From contig NC_008709.1 in NCBI RefSeq assembly GCF_000015285.1, positions 3,410,001 through 3,474,000 of the forward strand: a stretch of 64,000 nucleotides of DNA, read 5' to 3'. Positions 1 to 9,029 of this stretch are shown here, piece by piece. The stretch is from Psychromonas ingrahamii 37 (lineage in GTDB: Bacteria; Pseudomonadota; Gammaproteobacteria; Enterobacterales; Psychromonadaceae). The first letter of the stretch is position 1, and each line of letters begins with the position of its first letter. The translations under genes were made by a program, and so were the position numbers. Under the pieces are notes generated by a model that was given only the letters and a program-made list of their open reading frames with translations, searched no databases and had not been told where the DNA came from.

Positions 1-543
1 GACTGGGGTTAAAGTAGCCAAAAAATCCGCTAAATTTTCTGCTAAAATAGCTTCCTGCCCTTTTCCTAATGTCTCCAACTGTACTTCACCCGTTGCATTT
101 AACACCGACACTATCTGCATTTCATCGGAACAACTGGCAATAAACATGGATGCCGGTTGTTTTAAACGTTTTTGCATCATAAAATGGGCAAGCATATTTT
201 CTTGTAAGAGATTAAAATCCTCATCATTCCAGGCTTGGATCAACTCGATTGGATGATCCTGATAAACAGCAGGTAAACCGGCCGAATAGGCAGAGCAGAA
301 AAAATCCACAATACTGGGATGCAGCTTGATATCCAGTGCCTGCTCAATATTGCTCATATCAAGAGCGGGTTCACGCTTAATGGGTGACCAGAAAATAAGT
401 TGGTTTTCAACCTCTCCTATCTGGCAGGGTGAAATCCATTGCGGCTCAAAAATCGCTTGAGGTAATGATTTTTTTTGTGTTTGCCAATGGGCTTTAAAAC
501 GTTCGAAAAAATCGAATAGCTGTGTTTGCGTTGTATGATTCAT
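1..543 (-). CDS. syd: SecY-interacting protein Syd (3' end cut by window edge)
   Basis: The reading frame is open from the ATG at 543 to base 1 (181 codons) and has no stop inside the window. The translation carries the Syd core: a central LIQAWNDEDFNLLQENMLAH block, then KRLKQPASMFIASCSDEMQIVSV-type sequence, then an ETLGKGQEAILAENLADFL ending. E. coli Syd is 181 residues and ends just after the corresponding Leu-Lys-Pro, so only a few codons should be missing. Syd is a cytoplasmic protein that binds SecY and is thought to check translocon assembly. It is divergent from queF with 70 bp between them, a common gammaproteobacterial arrangement. Confidence 0.88.
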   Translation of the reverse strand, partial: MNHTTQTQLFDFFERFKAHWQTQKKSLPQAIFEPQWISPCQIGEVENQLIFWSPIKREPALDMSNIEQALDIKLHPSIVDFFCSAYSAGLPAVYQDHPIELIQAWNDEDFNLLQENMLAHFMMQKRLKQPASMFIASCSDEMQIVSVLNATGEVQLETLGKGQEAILAENLADFLATLTPV

Positions 544-569
544 AGCTCGAATAATTCTTTATTTTGTTT

Positions 570-590
570 ACAATACTGCCATTGTATTGT
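570..590. promoter_or_regulatory. Perfect inverted repeat between syd and queF
   Basis: ACAATAC and GTATTGT form perfect 7-bp arms separated by 7 bp (570-576 and 584-590). The element sits in the middle of the 70-bp divergent spacer. Its size and symmetry suit a dimeric repressor site or an overlapping promoter pair, but no regulator is identified. Confidence 0.4.
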
Positions 591-613
591 TTTAAAAAAT
601 AAAAGCGAAAAAA

Positions 614-1471
614 ATGACTAATAAACCACTCTACGATCAAGATAGCACACTAAAAAATCTGTCTCTCGGAAAAATAACCGAATATAAAAGCAGCTACGAT
701 CCAACATTATTACAAGCTGTGCCACGCAGTTTAAACCGTAATGAACTGCAACTTTCAGAACATAATCTGCCCTTTTATGGTGTTGATTTGTGGAATATTT
801 ACGAGCTTTCCTGGTTAAACAGTAAAGGCAAACCTGTTGTTGCAACCGGGGTGGTAAAAGTCCCCTTTGACAGTAAAAACTTAATTGAATCAAAATCCTT
901 CAAGTTATATTTAAACAGTTTTAACCAAAGCAAGTTTGTTTCTATCGAGGCGGTACAGAAAGTGTTAACGGCCGATCTGTCGCATTGTGCCGATAAAGCC
1001 GTTAGCGTTGAACTTCACACTGATTTAGATAACTTCAGCGATAAGCTGGGTACTTTTAGCGGACAGTGTTTAGATGTCTTAGACATTGAAATTGATAACT
1101 ACCAGCTGAACGCAGACTATCTTCAGGACCTGTCCTCACAGGAGCAGGTAACCGAAACGCTGTATTCTCATTTATTAAAGTCAAACTGTTTAATTACCAG
1201 TCAACCGGATTGGGCCAGTATCGAAATCAGTTATACCGGAAAAAAATTAGATCGTGAGAAATTATTGCGCTATTTAATCTCTTTCCGTCAACATAACGAG
1301 TTTCATGAGCAGTGTGTTGAACGAATCTATTGTGACATCATGAAATTTGGACAAATTGATTCGCTTTGTGTTTATGCGCGTTATACTCGCCGGGGCGGAT
1401 TAGATATTAACCCGCTGCGTACCACGGAACACATTAATGAGATTAATAATCTTCGTTTATTACGACAATAA
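614..1471 (+). CDS. queF: NADPH-dependent 7-cyano-7-deazaguanine (preQ0) reductase
   Basis: This 285-aa protein matches the long (type II, tandem T-fold) QueF of E. coli (282 aa). QueF reduces the nitrile of preQ0 to preQ1 in queuosine biosynthesis in the cytoplasm. The catalytic Cys192 lies in the [10 protein letters not shown] motif, with Asp199 seven residues later as in the family. The substrate-binding FHEQCVERI segment follows near residue 230. The N-terminal [17 protein letters not shown] stretch is also typical. The start follows a purine-rich AAAAGCGAAAAAA stretch rather than a strong Shine-Dalgarno. The next gene begins 12 bp after the stop and may be co-transcribed. Confidence 0.95.
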   Translation: MTNKPLYDQDSTLKNLSLGKITEYKSSYDPTLLQAVPRSLNRNELQLSEHNLPFYGVDLWNIYELSWLNSKGKPVVATGVVKVPFDSKNLIESKSFKLYLNSFNQSKFVSIEAVQKVLTADLSHCADKAVSVELHTDLDNFSDKLGTFSGQCLDVLDIEIDNYQLNADYLQDLSSQEQVTETLYSHLLKSNCLITSQPDWASIEISYTGKKLDREKLLRYLISFRQHNEFHEQCVERIYCDIMKFGQIDSLCVYARYTRRGGLDINPLRTTEHINEINNLRLLRQ

Positions 1472-1483
1472 AAATTAGCTGTT

Positions 1484-3712
1484 ATGAGATATGTCAGTCA
1501 ATACTTTCGCGCTGTTTGTGCGCTATTTTTAGTTCAGGTCAGTCAATCAAGCGGGGCGTTGGAATTAACCGATCCTACGCTCCCTAATACACTAAAAAAT
1601 GCTTTTTCATTACGTGATACTGCCCCGCGCAGCTGTATTAATACGGCAATAATCTATATCAACACGCCGCAAAACACGACTGCGCGAACTAAGCGGCAAA
1701 ACAACAAGAATTTCGCAATACAATTACAGGCATATTGTTATGCTCAACTTGGGGAATACTCAAAAGCGCTGGATTTATTGCAGCCTATTTTAAAAAAACC
1801 TGGCAGTAAAAACGATCAAATAGAAACATTGAATATTATTGCGCTGGAAATTCCTCAGGAAGAACGCCCGCAATTAAGTAATACCGATCTGATTAAAAGA
1901 CTCAATGAACAGATCGTAACACCCCAATCGCCATTAATCAGTTCAATGAACTTAACTATTACCAGATTATTAACCGTCGTTAAATTGTATTTAGAAGAAA
2001 ATAATTATCAGGATGCCCATCGCGTTTTAGAACAAACCAAAGACTTGCTGAAAAGCAATAACAATCATAATAACAATCTACATGCCTGGTTAGCTTATTA
2101 TCAGGGTCTCTATTTTGATCAGATTAAACAGGAGCAATTAGCCAGTTTACATTTTCTGTCGGCAGACAGGCTAGCCGATCAACATGGTTTTATTAAACTC
2201 AGTGGCCAAGTAAAAAACAGTATTATTTTAATGTACCAAAATAAGTATCGCTTCACCCGGGCTTTAGATTTTTCCGGCAGAAGAGTTGAGCTTTATATGA
2301 GGACTAAAAACACCCCCAAGCAAATCGACAGTATTATTCAATTTGCCGTTTTAAAACGGCAAAATAATGAACACAACCAAGCCTTAATTTACCTGTTTAA
2401 TGCGTTGGAATTGATTGAAGAAAACTCATACGGTGCACTGTTAGCTGTTGTCTATCTTGAAATAGGCCGAACTTACGCTGAAAAAGGAAGTAATGAAAAG
2501 CATCGGGAAGAGCTGGCACTGGCGCGAAAATATTTGCAGAATGCACATTTTCATTTCAAGCGATTAAATAAAGTACAGTTTCAAATAGAAAGTCTTTTAC
2601 TGCTGGCCAAATTGAACCTTTTCAATGAGTCCCCTGCTCCGGCTATTTTACAATTAGAAAAAGTGTTACAACTGGCAGCACAAAATAACCCCTTATTACG
2701 TATCCAAGCCCATGAAATGCTTGCATTAAGCTATGAAATAACCGGCCATCCTCAGCTCGCTATTTTACATTTTAAACATTTTCACTCTTTACAGAATAAG
2801 ATTAAAGAAAACGCATTTAAATTACAACAGCTGCAGATTAACGAACAGCTGCAACGCATTGATCAGGTGCAACAGCAAAATAGATTAGAAATCCAAAACA
2901 CAGCATTACTGACACAATCCAACTTTTATAAAACATTAAGTTATACAGCAATCATTCTATTTATTCTGTCAGCACTGATGCTTTTATCCAGAACAAAATG
3001 CTACTATAAACTGCGAGCGCTAGAGAAAAAAACACAACAACGACTTGCCTTTCATGCGCGCACTAAACTGCCCACGCAAGAAAATAATATTAATGACTTT
3101 ACGACTCTCTATAACGGCATGCCCCTATTTTACGCATTGGTTAATGTGCCATTTTTAACTCAGCTTAATGAGTTGTATGGCGTCAGATTGGCAGATAAAA
3201 TAGAAGCAAAACTTGGCGAAACATTGAAAAGGCACTTTGCTGGCAGGGTTAACATTTTCCATTTACGTGATAATCAAATTTTATTTATTAGCAAGCAGAC
3301 TAACTACCCAAATGCAGCCGGCTTAGCAGATAAAATTGAACAATTTTTTAATCACTTCACGACCCAATACCATTTACCAAAAACGATTTCGACAGGCATT
3401 GTCGCGTACCCGTTTTTAAACAATGCCAGCCGGGCCATCAGCGCCTCCCAGACTTTAAATCTAAATAGTTTGGCACTTTTTGCCGCAAGCCAAATTAGCA
3501 GTTCAAAACAGCAAAACAGCTGGGTTGAACTCTATGCCATTGATAATTTGCAACCCGCTTTTTTTGATGGCGATTTATGGCGATTAGGCCAAATTGCGAT
3601 TGCTAAAGGACTGGTCAAAATCCATTCCTGCAACAGGGATTATCTGTTTATTTGGCCTGAACTTAAAAATCCAAAAACAGTTGAAGAGATCAATCAACGG
3701 TTGCAAGACTAA
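1484..3712 (+). CDS. TPR-repeat membrane protein with degenerate GGDEF-like domain
   Basis: This 742-aa protein has a signal-like N-terminus (hydrophobic residues about 8-25). A long helical region with TPR-like units follows (about 50-450, including GEYSKALDLL and NYQDAHRVLE patterns). A coiled Gln-rich segment precedes one membrane span near residues 483-502. The C-terminal about 220 residues align in layout with a GGDEF domain, but the signature position reads RDNQI (residues 595-599), so diguanylate cyclase activity is not expected. The likely topology is a periplasmic TPR sensor with a cytoplasmic pseudo-GGDEF output. It starts 12 bp after queF. The exact role is unknown. Confidence 0.75.
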   Translation: MRYVSQYFRAVCALFLVQVSQSSGALELTDPTLPNTLKNAFSLRDTAPRSCINTAIIYINTPQNTTARTKRQNNKNFAIQLQAYCYAQLGEYSKALDLLQPILKKPGSKNDQIETLNIIALEIPQEERPQLSNTDLIKRLNEQIVTPQSPLISSMNLTITRLLTVVKLYLEENNYQDAHRVLEQTKDLLKSNNNHNNNLHAWLAYYQGLYFDQIKQEQLASLHFLSADRLADQHGFIKLSGQVKNSIILMYQNKYRFTRALDFSGRRVELYMRTKNTPKQIDSIIQFAVLKRQNNEHNQALIYLFNALELIEENSYGALLAVVYLEIGRTYAEKGSNEKHREELALARKYLQNAHFHFKRLNKVQFQIESLLLLAKLNLFNESPAPAILQLEKVLQLAAQNNPLLRIQAHEMLALSYEITGHPQLAILHFKHFHSLQNKIKENAFKLQQLQINEQLQRIDQVQQQNRLEIQNTALLTQSNFYKTLSYTAIILFILSALMLLSRTKCYYKLRALEKKTQQRLAFHARTKLPTQENNINDFTTLYNGMPLFYALVNVPFLTQLNELYGVRLADKIEAKLGETLKRHFAGRVNIFHLRDNQILFISKQTNYPNAAGLADKIEQFFNHFTTQYHLPKTISTGIVAYPFLNNASRAISASQTLNLNSLALFAASQISSSKQQNSWVELYAIDNLQPAFFDGDLWRLGQIAIAKGLVKIHSCNRDYLFIWPELKNPKTVEEINQRLQD

Positions 3713-3859
3713 TGCCTAGCGAGATAGCTGTAAAAACAAAACATTATTAAATGTAATTACCGTAACATGGAAATTATGCATATTTTTCTTATACTTACAT
3801 ACCCAGACGTAGGGATTACCGTAAGTAGACAAGCGTACTTTTTATAAATCAAAAAGTGT

Positions 3860-3881
3860 TAAGGAGATAATCACCTCCTTA
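3860..3881 (+). promoter_or_regulatory. Leader hairpin with SD mimic and anti-SD before ppnN
   Basis: TAAGGAG (3860-3866) can pair with CTCCTTA (3875-3881) across an 8-nt loop. The left arm repeats the true ribosome-binding site of ppnN (AAGGAGAT at 3921-3928), so the CTCCTT arm could pair with either copy. This is seen in sequence; any regulatory use is inferred. Confidence 0.45.
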
Positions 3882-3931
3882 CTCCCGTATCCTCAGTTAG
3901 CTGGATATAGATCAATATACAAGGAGATTCC

Positions 3932-5284
3932 ATGATCGCCCATATAAACCCTATCGGAAGCATGGCTTTATTATCGCAACTTGAAGTGAATGAATTACAA
4001 AAAAATGCAGATTGCGATATTTATAATGTATTTCGTAACTGCTCCCTTGCAGTGCTTAATTCAGGCAGCCATACGGACAGCAGCAAAGAAATTTTAGAAA
4101 AATATAAAACGTTTGAAATTAAAGTGTTACATCAGGAAAAAGGCGTAAAAATCGAGCTGCACAACCCGCCGGAAGACGCCTTTATTGATGGCCAGCTGAT
4201 CAAGGGTATTCAGGAGCATCTCTTTGCGGTATTACGCGATCTGCTATATGTTAATACCCAAATTAGAATCGGGGGTGAAAATGAAAATCAGTCCTCGCAA
4301 ATCACTAGTTTAGTTTTTTCTATTTTACGTAATGCGAGTATTTTACAAGCAGGTGTAGAGCCGAATATTATTGTCTGTTGGGGCGGGCATTCGATAAGAT
4401 CAGAGGAATATGATTATACTCGGGAAGTGGGCAGCCAATTAGGATTAAGAGAGCTTAATATCTGTACCGGTTGTGGCCCCGGTGCGATGGAAGGTCCGAT
4501 GAAAGGGGCTGCCATCGGCCATGCTAAACAACGGGTTAATAATGGTCGACATATCGGTATTACAGAGCCGGGTATTATCGCCGCTGAGCCACCTAATCCA
4601 ATTGTTAATGAGTTAGTTATTTTACCCGATATTGAAAAACGTCTTGAGGCATTTATACGCATCGCACACGGTATTGTTATTTTCCCCGGCGGCCCGGGAA
4701 CCGCAGAGGAGTTATTGTATCTGTTAGGCATAATGATGCACCCGGAAAATAAACGTCAACCTTTCCCTATTATTTTGACCGGCCCCAAAGGCAGTGAATC
4801 CTATTTTAAGGCAATCGATAAATTTATCGCCGGCACCCTAGGTGAAGAGGCCCAGTCACATTATCAAATAATTATTGCAGATCCTGCTTTAGTCGCGCAA
4901 ACACTCAAAAAATCGATGTCAAAAGTCACTGAATATCGCCGTGCTATTGGTGATGCTTTTTCGTTTAACTGGTCACTTAAAATAACGGAATCCTTCCAAG
5001 AACCTTTTTATCCTAACCATACTAATATGAAAAATTTAGTATTAAACAATGAACAACCAAGTGAACAATTGGCATCAAATTTACGCCGTGTTTTTTCAGG
5101 TATAGTTGGTGGCAACGTCAAAGATGAAGGCATTAAATCGATAGAAAAATACGGTCCCTTTGAACTTAAAGGTGATCCGCAGTTAATGAAAAAAGTAGAT
5201 GTTTTATTAGAAAGTTTTATTAAACAGGGACGGATGAAATTACCGGGTACGGTTTACACCCCTTGTTATAAGATAATAAAATAA
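3932..5284 (+). CDS. ppnN: Pyrimidine/purine nucleotide 5'-monophosphate nucleosidase
   Basis: This 450-aa protein is close in length to E. coli PpnN/YgdH (454 aa). PpnN hydrolyses the N-glycosidic bond of nucleoside monophosphates, releasing base and ribose 5-phosphate, and is activated by (p)ppGpp. The central Rossmann LOG-type domain carries [16 protein letters not shown] and, near residues 252-259, the PGGPGTAEE nucleotide-binding signature. PpnN-specific N- and C-terminal extensions are both present. A strong AAGGAG lies 5 nt before the ATG. It is followed by xni, a neighbourhood shared with enterobacteria and vibrios. Confidence 0.93.
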   Translation: MIAHINPIGSMALLSQLEVNELQKNADCDIYNVFRNCSLAVLNSGSHTDSSKEILEKYKTFEIKVLHQEKGVKIELHNPPEDAFIDGQLIKGIQEHLFAVLRDLLYVNTQIRIGGENENQSSQITSLVFSILRNASILQAGVEPNIIVCWGGHSIRSEEYDYTREVGSQLGLRELNICTGCGPGAMEGPMKGAAIGHAKQRVNNGRHIGITEPGIIAAEPPNPIVNELVILPDIEKRLEAFIRIAHGIVIFPGGPGTAEELLYLLGIMMHPENKRQPFPIILTGPKGSESYFKAIDKFIAGTLGEEAQSHYQIIIADPALVAQTLKKSMSKVTEYRRAIGDAFSFNWSLKITESFQEPFYPNHTNMKNLVLNNEQPSEQLASNLRRVFSGIVGGNVKDEGIKSIEKYGPFELKGDPQLMKKVDVLLESFIKQGRMKLPGTVYTPCYKIIK

Positions 5285-5377
5285 GTTACAGTTAAGGTAA
5301 CAAGCTGTTAAGCATTTTATTATCTTTTATTTAAAAGCTAAAAATAGCAATAACTGACTCTTCAGGCCCTTTAAAAA

Positions 5378-6166
5378 ATGATATCAACCCTATTAATCAT
5401 AGATGCAATGAACCTTGTTCGACGCATCTATGCGGTGCAGCAAAAACAGCATGGAGATACGCCCACAGCACTGATTGCGACACAAAGCACAACCACCAAT
5501 GCCCTTAAAAAACTGTTGCGTATTCATCAGCCAACCCACGCTATTTGTGTCTTTGACAGTCATGCCCCCAGTTGGCGTCATCAAATTTATCCTGAATATA
5601 AACAGGGACGAAAACCCATTCCCGAACTTCTCAAACAAGGTTTACCGGCTATTCAAGAGCAATTTTTTGATCTTGGTATTGACTCTTTAGTGACCGAAGA
5701 AGATGAGGCCGACGATCTGATTGCCTGCCTTGCTGATAAAATCGCAAAACAACAACAAAAATGTATTATTGTCTCGACCGATAAAGGATTTTATCAATTA
5801 TTAAATGAATCTATTCAACTTTATGATTATTTTCAAAACAGCTTTGTCATCCGCCAACAAGTCCACCAAAAAATGGGGATAAGCATCCAGCAACTTAATG
5901 ATTATTGGGCTATTACCGGTATTTCAAGCAGTGCTATTAAAGGTGTTGAAGGTATTGGCAGTAAAGGCGCATTATCCCTTTTACAACAATACGGCAGTTT
6001 AAATAATATCTTTCAACAAGCAGAGGATTCCAACAACAAACTGCTAACGAAAATAAAATCCCAGCAAAGTAATGCAATATTAGCCAAACAGCTGGTGACA
6101 TTAAAAACAGATATTAAGCTCGGTTTTAATTTAAAAGATTTACGTTATACCGATTCCACTGATTAG
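5378..6166 (+). CDS. xni: Flap endonuclease Xni
   Basis: This 262-aa protein belongs to the 5'-nuclease family that resembles the N-terminal domain of DNA polymerase I (E. coli Xni is 251 aa). Metal-binding acidic clusters are visible: IDAMNLVRR at the N-terminus, EEDEADDLIACL near residue 110, and STDKGFYQLL after it. A helix-hairpin-helix (GVEGIGSKGALSLL) contacts the DNA duplex near residue 190. It would act in the cytoplasm on flap structures. It follows ppnN by 93 bp. Confidence 0.92.
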   Translation: MISTLLIIDAMNLVRRIYAVQQKQHGDTPTALIATQSTTTNALKKLLRIHQPTHAICVFDSHAPSWRHQIYPEYKQGRKPIPELLKQGLPAIQEQFFDLGIDSLVTEEDEADDLIACLADKIAKQQQKCIIVSTDKGFYQLLNESIQLYDYFQNSFVIRQQVHQKMGISIQQLNDYWAITGISSSAIKGVEGIGSKGALSLLQQYGSLNNIFQQAEDSNNKLLTKIKSQQSNAILAKQLVTLKTDIKLGFNLKDLRYTDSTD

Positions 6167-6436
6167 GTGAGCGATTAAGGTGCTTATACGTTGGAATTTT
6201 GCCCTGACAGCGTGTCGATAAGACGTTCGTGAGAGTCACGCTCTCTCAACAGCAACAGCAAGAGCACAGTAAGCAAAAAAGTGCAGAGCTAAGTGTAAAC
6301 AAAGTGCAAGCACAGCTCAGTCCGTTTATAAGCCTAAACTGGCGTTCAATTCACTCCCTATTTTCACTCCCTAAAATCATTTTTCAGATTAGAAAGATCT
6401 AGTGGAAATTTCCGTTACTGCATTGACTTGATATTC

Positions 6437-6617
6437 TAATGCACTGAATTTAAATCAAATAACTCTTTTAAAAATTCAATATTAAAGACCCCACAACAGT
6501 GTCGAAAAAATTTACACTGACAACTGACAATATTTTTTGTTAAAAAAATCATAAAATAAAATTTAATGCATTGAATTTAAATTAAATGCGTCTTTTAAAC
6601 ATTCAAGATTAAAGACC
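6437..6617 (+). repeat. Diverged direct repeat, two units 127 bp apart
   Basis: Unit 1 (6437-6490) and unit 2 (6564-6617) both begin TAATGCAYTGAATTTAAAT and end ATTAAAGACC, with the same length and about 85% identity by eye. After each unit comes a CAACAGTGT stretch. In unit 1 it leads into the TGTCGA element; in unit 2 the element is degraded. This looks like an old tandem duplication of an upstream regulatory block. Confidence 0.7.
6500..6516 (+). promoter_or_regulatory. TGTCGA-N5-TTTACA element, distal copy
   Basis: This is an imperfect dyad, TGTCGA-AAAAA-TTTACA. The similarity to the proximal copy at 6872 extends to position 6531 through a shared CAACTGACAAT. It lies about 450 bp upstream of the sigma-54 promoter, which is within the range of an activator site. 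Function is inferred. Confidence 0.4.
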
Positions 6618-6871
6618 TGAGCCTCGCCCGCAACAGTGTACAAAAACAGTATAACCATTTTCAATGGGGCCAATGAACAGCGATACCCGTGGACATTGGG
6701 CCCTAAAACCTGGATTTGGGGGGAATGCGTTAGAAAGTTTATTCTATAAAGAGTTTTTGAATTTGATTTTGCCGCATAAACAAACAGAAAATGAATGGAT
6801 ATGGTATTACAGTGGTGTTTTGTGTGGACGTTAGAGACTCCCATTATTTGTGAAGTATAAGAAATAAATCA

Positions 6872-6888
6872 TGTCGAAAAAATTGACA
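6872..6888 (+). promoter_or_regulatory. TGTCGA-N5-TTGACA element, proximal activator-site candidate
   Basis: TGTCGA-AAAAA-TTGACA is a 17-bp near-palindrome ending about 60 bp upstream of the -24 element of the PEP-CTERM gene promoter. The repeat with the distal copy spans 6872-6903. PEP-CTERM genes are known to be driven by RpoN with the PrsK/PrsR two-component activator, so this is a plausible PrsR-type enhancer. No regulator gene is in the window. Confidence 0.5.
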
Positions 6889-6948
6889 CTTTCAACTGAC
6901 AATGGATTTCATCAAAAAAAATAACAAGGTAAACAGTAAGTTACAATA

Positions 6949-6964
6949 TGGCATACAATATGCA
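6949..6964 (+). promoter_or_regulatory. Sigma-54 promoter of the PEP-CTERM gene
   Basis: TGGCATACAATATGCA matches the -24/-12 consensus, with GG at 6950-6951 and GC at 6962-6963 separated by the required 10 bp. The predicted start near 6975 gives a leader of about 40 nt before the ATG at 7017. Confidence 0.75.
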
Positions 6965-7016
6965 TTGCATTATTAGTAAATTAATCGATTTACTAAATAA
7001 TAATGTGGAGGTATAG

Positions 7017-7562
7017 ATGAAAAAATTTGCATTAGTTTCTTCTTTATTAGTACTGTTCGCCGCGCCAAGTTGGGGAATAACGATTACGGATGCAGGGGCT
7101 TATTATGGCACTGATGTTGGTAGTGTTGATACTTATAAAAATTCGGTAAAAATCGTGGGAAGTTCTGATCCAACAGCTGAAGAGGCTTGGGTTAACAGCG
7201 AGCTATCAAGCGCTGGAACAACCACATCATTCACAGGCAAAGATGAAGATGTCAAGTTTTACGGAACTGATGCCCTTAATACTTTTGCATTTTCTATGGC
7301 TCCTAACACGCCAGAATACTTTGTTATTAAAAATGCGACATACAGGGCCCTGTATCAGAATACAAACGAGCTGGGTTGGGGAGTGTTCAATTTTACAGAC
7401 TTACCAGATAAAATGAACCTAGGTAAGTTAGGGGATCCAATCAGCCATGTATCACGATTTGATTCGGGTACGACTCCTGTCCCGGAGCCTTCCACAACTC
7501 TGTTGTTGGGGGCGGGGCTTCTTGGCTTCGGCTTATATTCCCGCAAGCGCAGCAAGCAATAA
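7017..7562 (+). CDS. PEP-CTERM sorting-domain secreted protein
   Basis: This 181-aa protein has a cleavable signal peptide (MKKFALVSSLLVLFAAPSWG). The mature domain of about 130 residues is acidic, rich in Ser/Thr/Asp, and not recognised. It ends in a textbook PEP-CTERM tail: the VPEP motif at residues 155-158, a hydrophobic span (TTLLLGAGLLGFGLY) and a basic end (SRKRSKQ). Such proteins are exported by Sec and then processed by exosortase (EpsH/XrtA), usually in organisms making exopolysaccharide. No exosortase is in this window. The ribosome-binding site is GGAGG about 6 nt upstream. A sigma-54 promoter precedes it and a strong terminator follows, so it is a single-gene unit. Confidence 0.9.
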   Translation: MKKFALVSSLLVLFAAPSWGITITDAGAYYGTDVGSVDTYKNSVKIVGSSDPTAEEAWVNSELSSAGTTTSFTGKDEDVKFYGTDALNTFAFSMAPNTPEYFVIKNATYRALYQNTNELGWGVFNFTDLPDKMNLGKLGDPISHVSRFDSGTTPVPEPSTTLLLGAGLLGFGLYSRKRSKQ

Positions 7563-7584
7563 AATCTGTTGACAACATTTACCA

Positions 7585-7620
7585 AAGCGGGTCGCGAGTG
7601 ACCCGCTTTTTTTATTTTTT
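7585..7620 (+). terminator. Rho-independent terminator of the PEP-CTERM gene
   Basis: AAGCGGGTC (7585-7593) pairs with GACCCGCTT (7600-7608) across a 6-nt loop and runs into a long T tract. Confidence 0.92.
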
Positions 7621-8096
7621 TTTTGCCTCTTTAATGGACTGGTTTTCAGGCACCAGAGGAATGATAACCCGCTTACCGAGAAATTCATCGTACTAGATTA
7701 AAAGAGCGATTGGTAACCACCGCAATTACCCGCTCACATATCTTGAAAATTTTTCTGTCTATCTGCTTATTGGAAGGCGAAATACCTCACTTTAGAACTT
7801 ACAGCTCGTCCGTGATGGTGATTGCAGAACATTAGGAGAAATCCGCTCGTAGTTAGGTAAAGAATACTAATTTCGTTAATTTAGTTATTGAGTTATTGAG
7901 TTATTGAGTTATACGCAGGAAAGCAATTTATTGGTTGGAGGTACAGTGTCATCGTATTAAAAATATTTTAAGATGGATCTTCTCATCTGATCGTTTGCTA
8001 ACGTTTAGATAAAGTGGATATTACTCGCTCATAATCACAATTAAAAATATGAGCTAGCAATATCCATATGATAAAACAACTTGATAAAAATAGAAT
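7621..8096. other. Non-coding or decayed stretch
   Basis: No intact frame with a family match is seen on either strand. Short in-frame fragments such as RDGDCRTLGEIRS (around 7810-7850, plus strand, then a stop) hint at a decayed coding sequence, but the parent was not recognised. A small tandem repeat lies at 7883-7912. Confidence 0.4.
7883..7912 (+). repeat. 8-bp tandem repeat AGTTATTG, about 3.6 copies
   Basis: AGTTATTG is repeated at 7883, 7891 and 7899, with a partial unit at 7907. It lies in non-coding DNA between the PEP-CTERM gene and the SDR gene and would be prone to slippage. Confidence 0.85.
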
Positions 8097-8900
8097 TTAT
8101 TGCATTATCATGCCGCCATCAATCATAATTAATTGACCCGTCATGTAATCTGAATCTTTACTCGCAAGGAATGAAGCCGTGCCTGTAATATCTTCAGGGT
8201 AAGAGTAACGACCTAAAAGAATACTGTCAGCTGCTAATGTATCCATAGACTCACCTTCTTTTTTGAATTTACCGATTGCGACCAGGTCTTTATCCAACTG
8301 TTCCCACAATTCTGTTCGAACCACACCAGGACCATAGCCATTAACCGTAATGTTGTGCTGAACCAACGCTTTAGCACCGCCGTTAATCATTGCTAAGACA
8401 GCATGTTTACTGCAAGAATAAGGTACAACATCATCGAAAGCCTGACGGGAAAGAATAGACCCTACATTAATGATTTTATAAGGTTCATCTTGTGGACCTT
8501 GTTTGATCATTTGACGAGCTGCTTCCTGCATGCCCATTAAACAACCAAGACCATTAACGGTCATAATTTGATGCCAATTCTCTTCTGTGATATCCATAAA
8601 CATTAATGGTTTATTGATACCGGCATTATTAAGCATGACATTTATTGAACCAAAAGCATCAACTGTTGCTTGTACACCAGCAGCAATAGATTCACGATTA
8701 GTCACATCCATTTGCACTGCTATTGCCTGGCCACCATTGGCTATAATACGTGCAACCACTTCATTACAACCATCGATATTTAAATCGGCAATACACACTT
8801 TTGCACCTTGTGCGGCGTAATTTTCAGCCGTTGCAGCCCCCATTCCTCTTGCTGAACCAGTAATCAGAATGTTTTTTGAAGCTAATCTTGTTTTATCCAT
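8097..8900 (-). CDS. Short-chain dehydrogenase/reductase (polyol/acetoin type)
   Basis: This 267-aa classical SDR has the NAD(P)-binding TGSARGMG motif at residues 14-21 and NNAG at 91-94. The catalytic residues are Ser148, Tyr161 and Lys165 (YSCSK), and it ends DYMTGQLIMIDGG. It resembles butanediol, sorbitol and galactitol dehydrogenases, so a secondary alcohol/ketone conversion is likely, but the substrate is not determinable. It is the last gene of the catabolic cluster, 246 bp beyond the E3 gene and after a hairpin, so it may be only partly co-transcribed. Confidence 0.85.
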   Translation of the reverse strand: MDKTRLASKNILITGSARGMGAATAENYAAQGAKVCIADLNIDGCNEVVARIIANGGQAIAVQMDVTNRESIAAGVQATVDAFGSINVMLNNAGINKPLMFMDITEENWHQIMTVNGLGCLMGMQEAARQMIKQGPQDEPYKIINVGSILSRQAFDDVVPYSCSKHAVLAMINGGAKALVQHNITVNGYGPGVVRTELWEQLDKDLVAIGKFKKEGESMDTLAADSILLGRYSYPEDITGTASFLASKDSDYMTGQLIMIDGGMIMQ

Positions 8901-9029
8901 AATACACTTTCCTTTTTAATAAAATATTCACATAAAAATAATTTATGTAAAAGAGCAAAAATACAGGTCAATAATAACAATGTAATAAATTGTTAATTTT
9001 TTAATATGAAATCAAATATTACACTAGGC

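Larger units (their letters stand above)
6167..7016. other. 850-bp gene-poor region with diverged repeats
   Basis: No convincing gene is seen. The region contains a diverged direct repeat (6437-6490 and 6564-6617), two copies of a TGTCGA-N5-TTKACA element (6500-6516 and 6872-6888) and, next to the following gene, a sigma-54 promoter. An open frame on the plus strand at 6673-6834 would encode 53 residues (starting MNSDTRGHWALKPGFGG). It has no ribosome-binding site or recognisable family and may be a remnant. Confidence 0.6.

Noticed and set aside
6563-6844. 93-codon minus-strand frame upstream of the PEP-CTERM gene
   Set aside because: Low-quality composition, no ribosome-binding site, and it runs across the diverged repeats; not supported as a gene.
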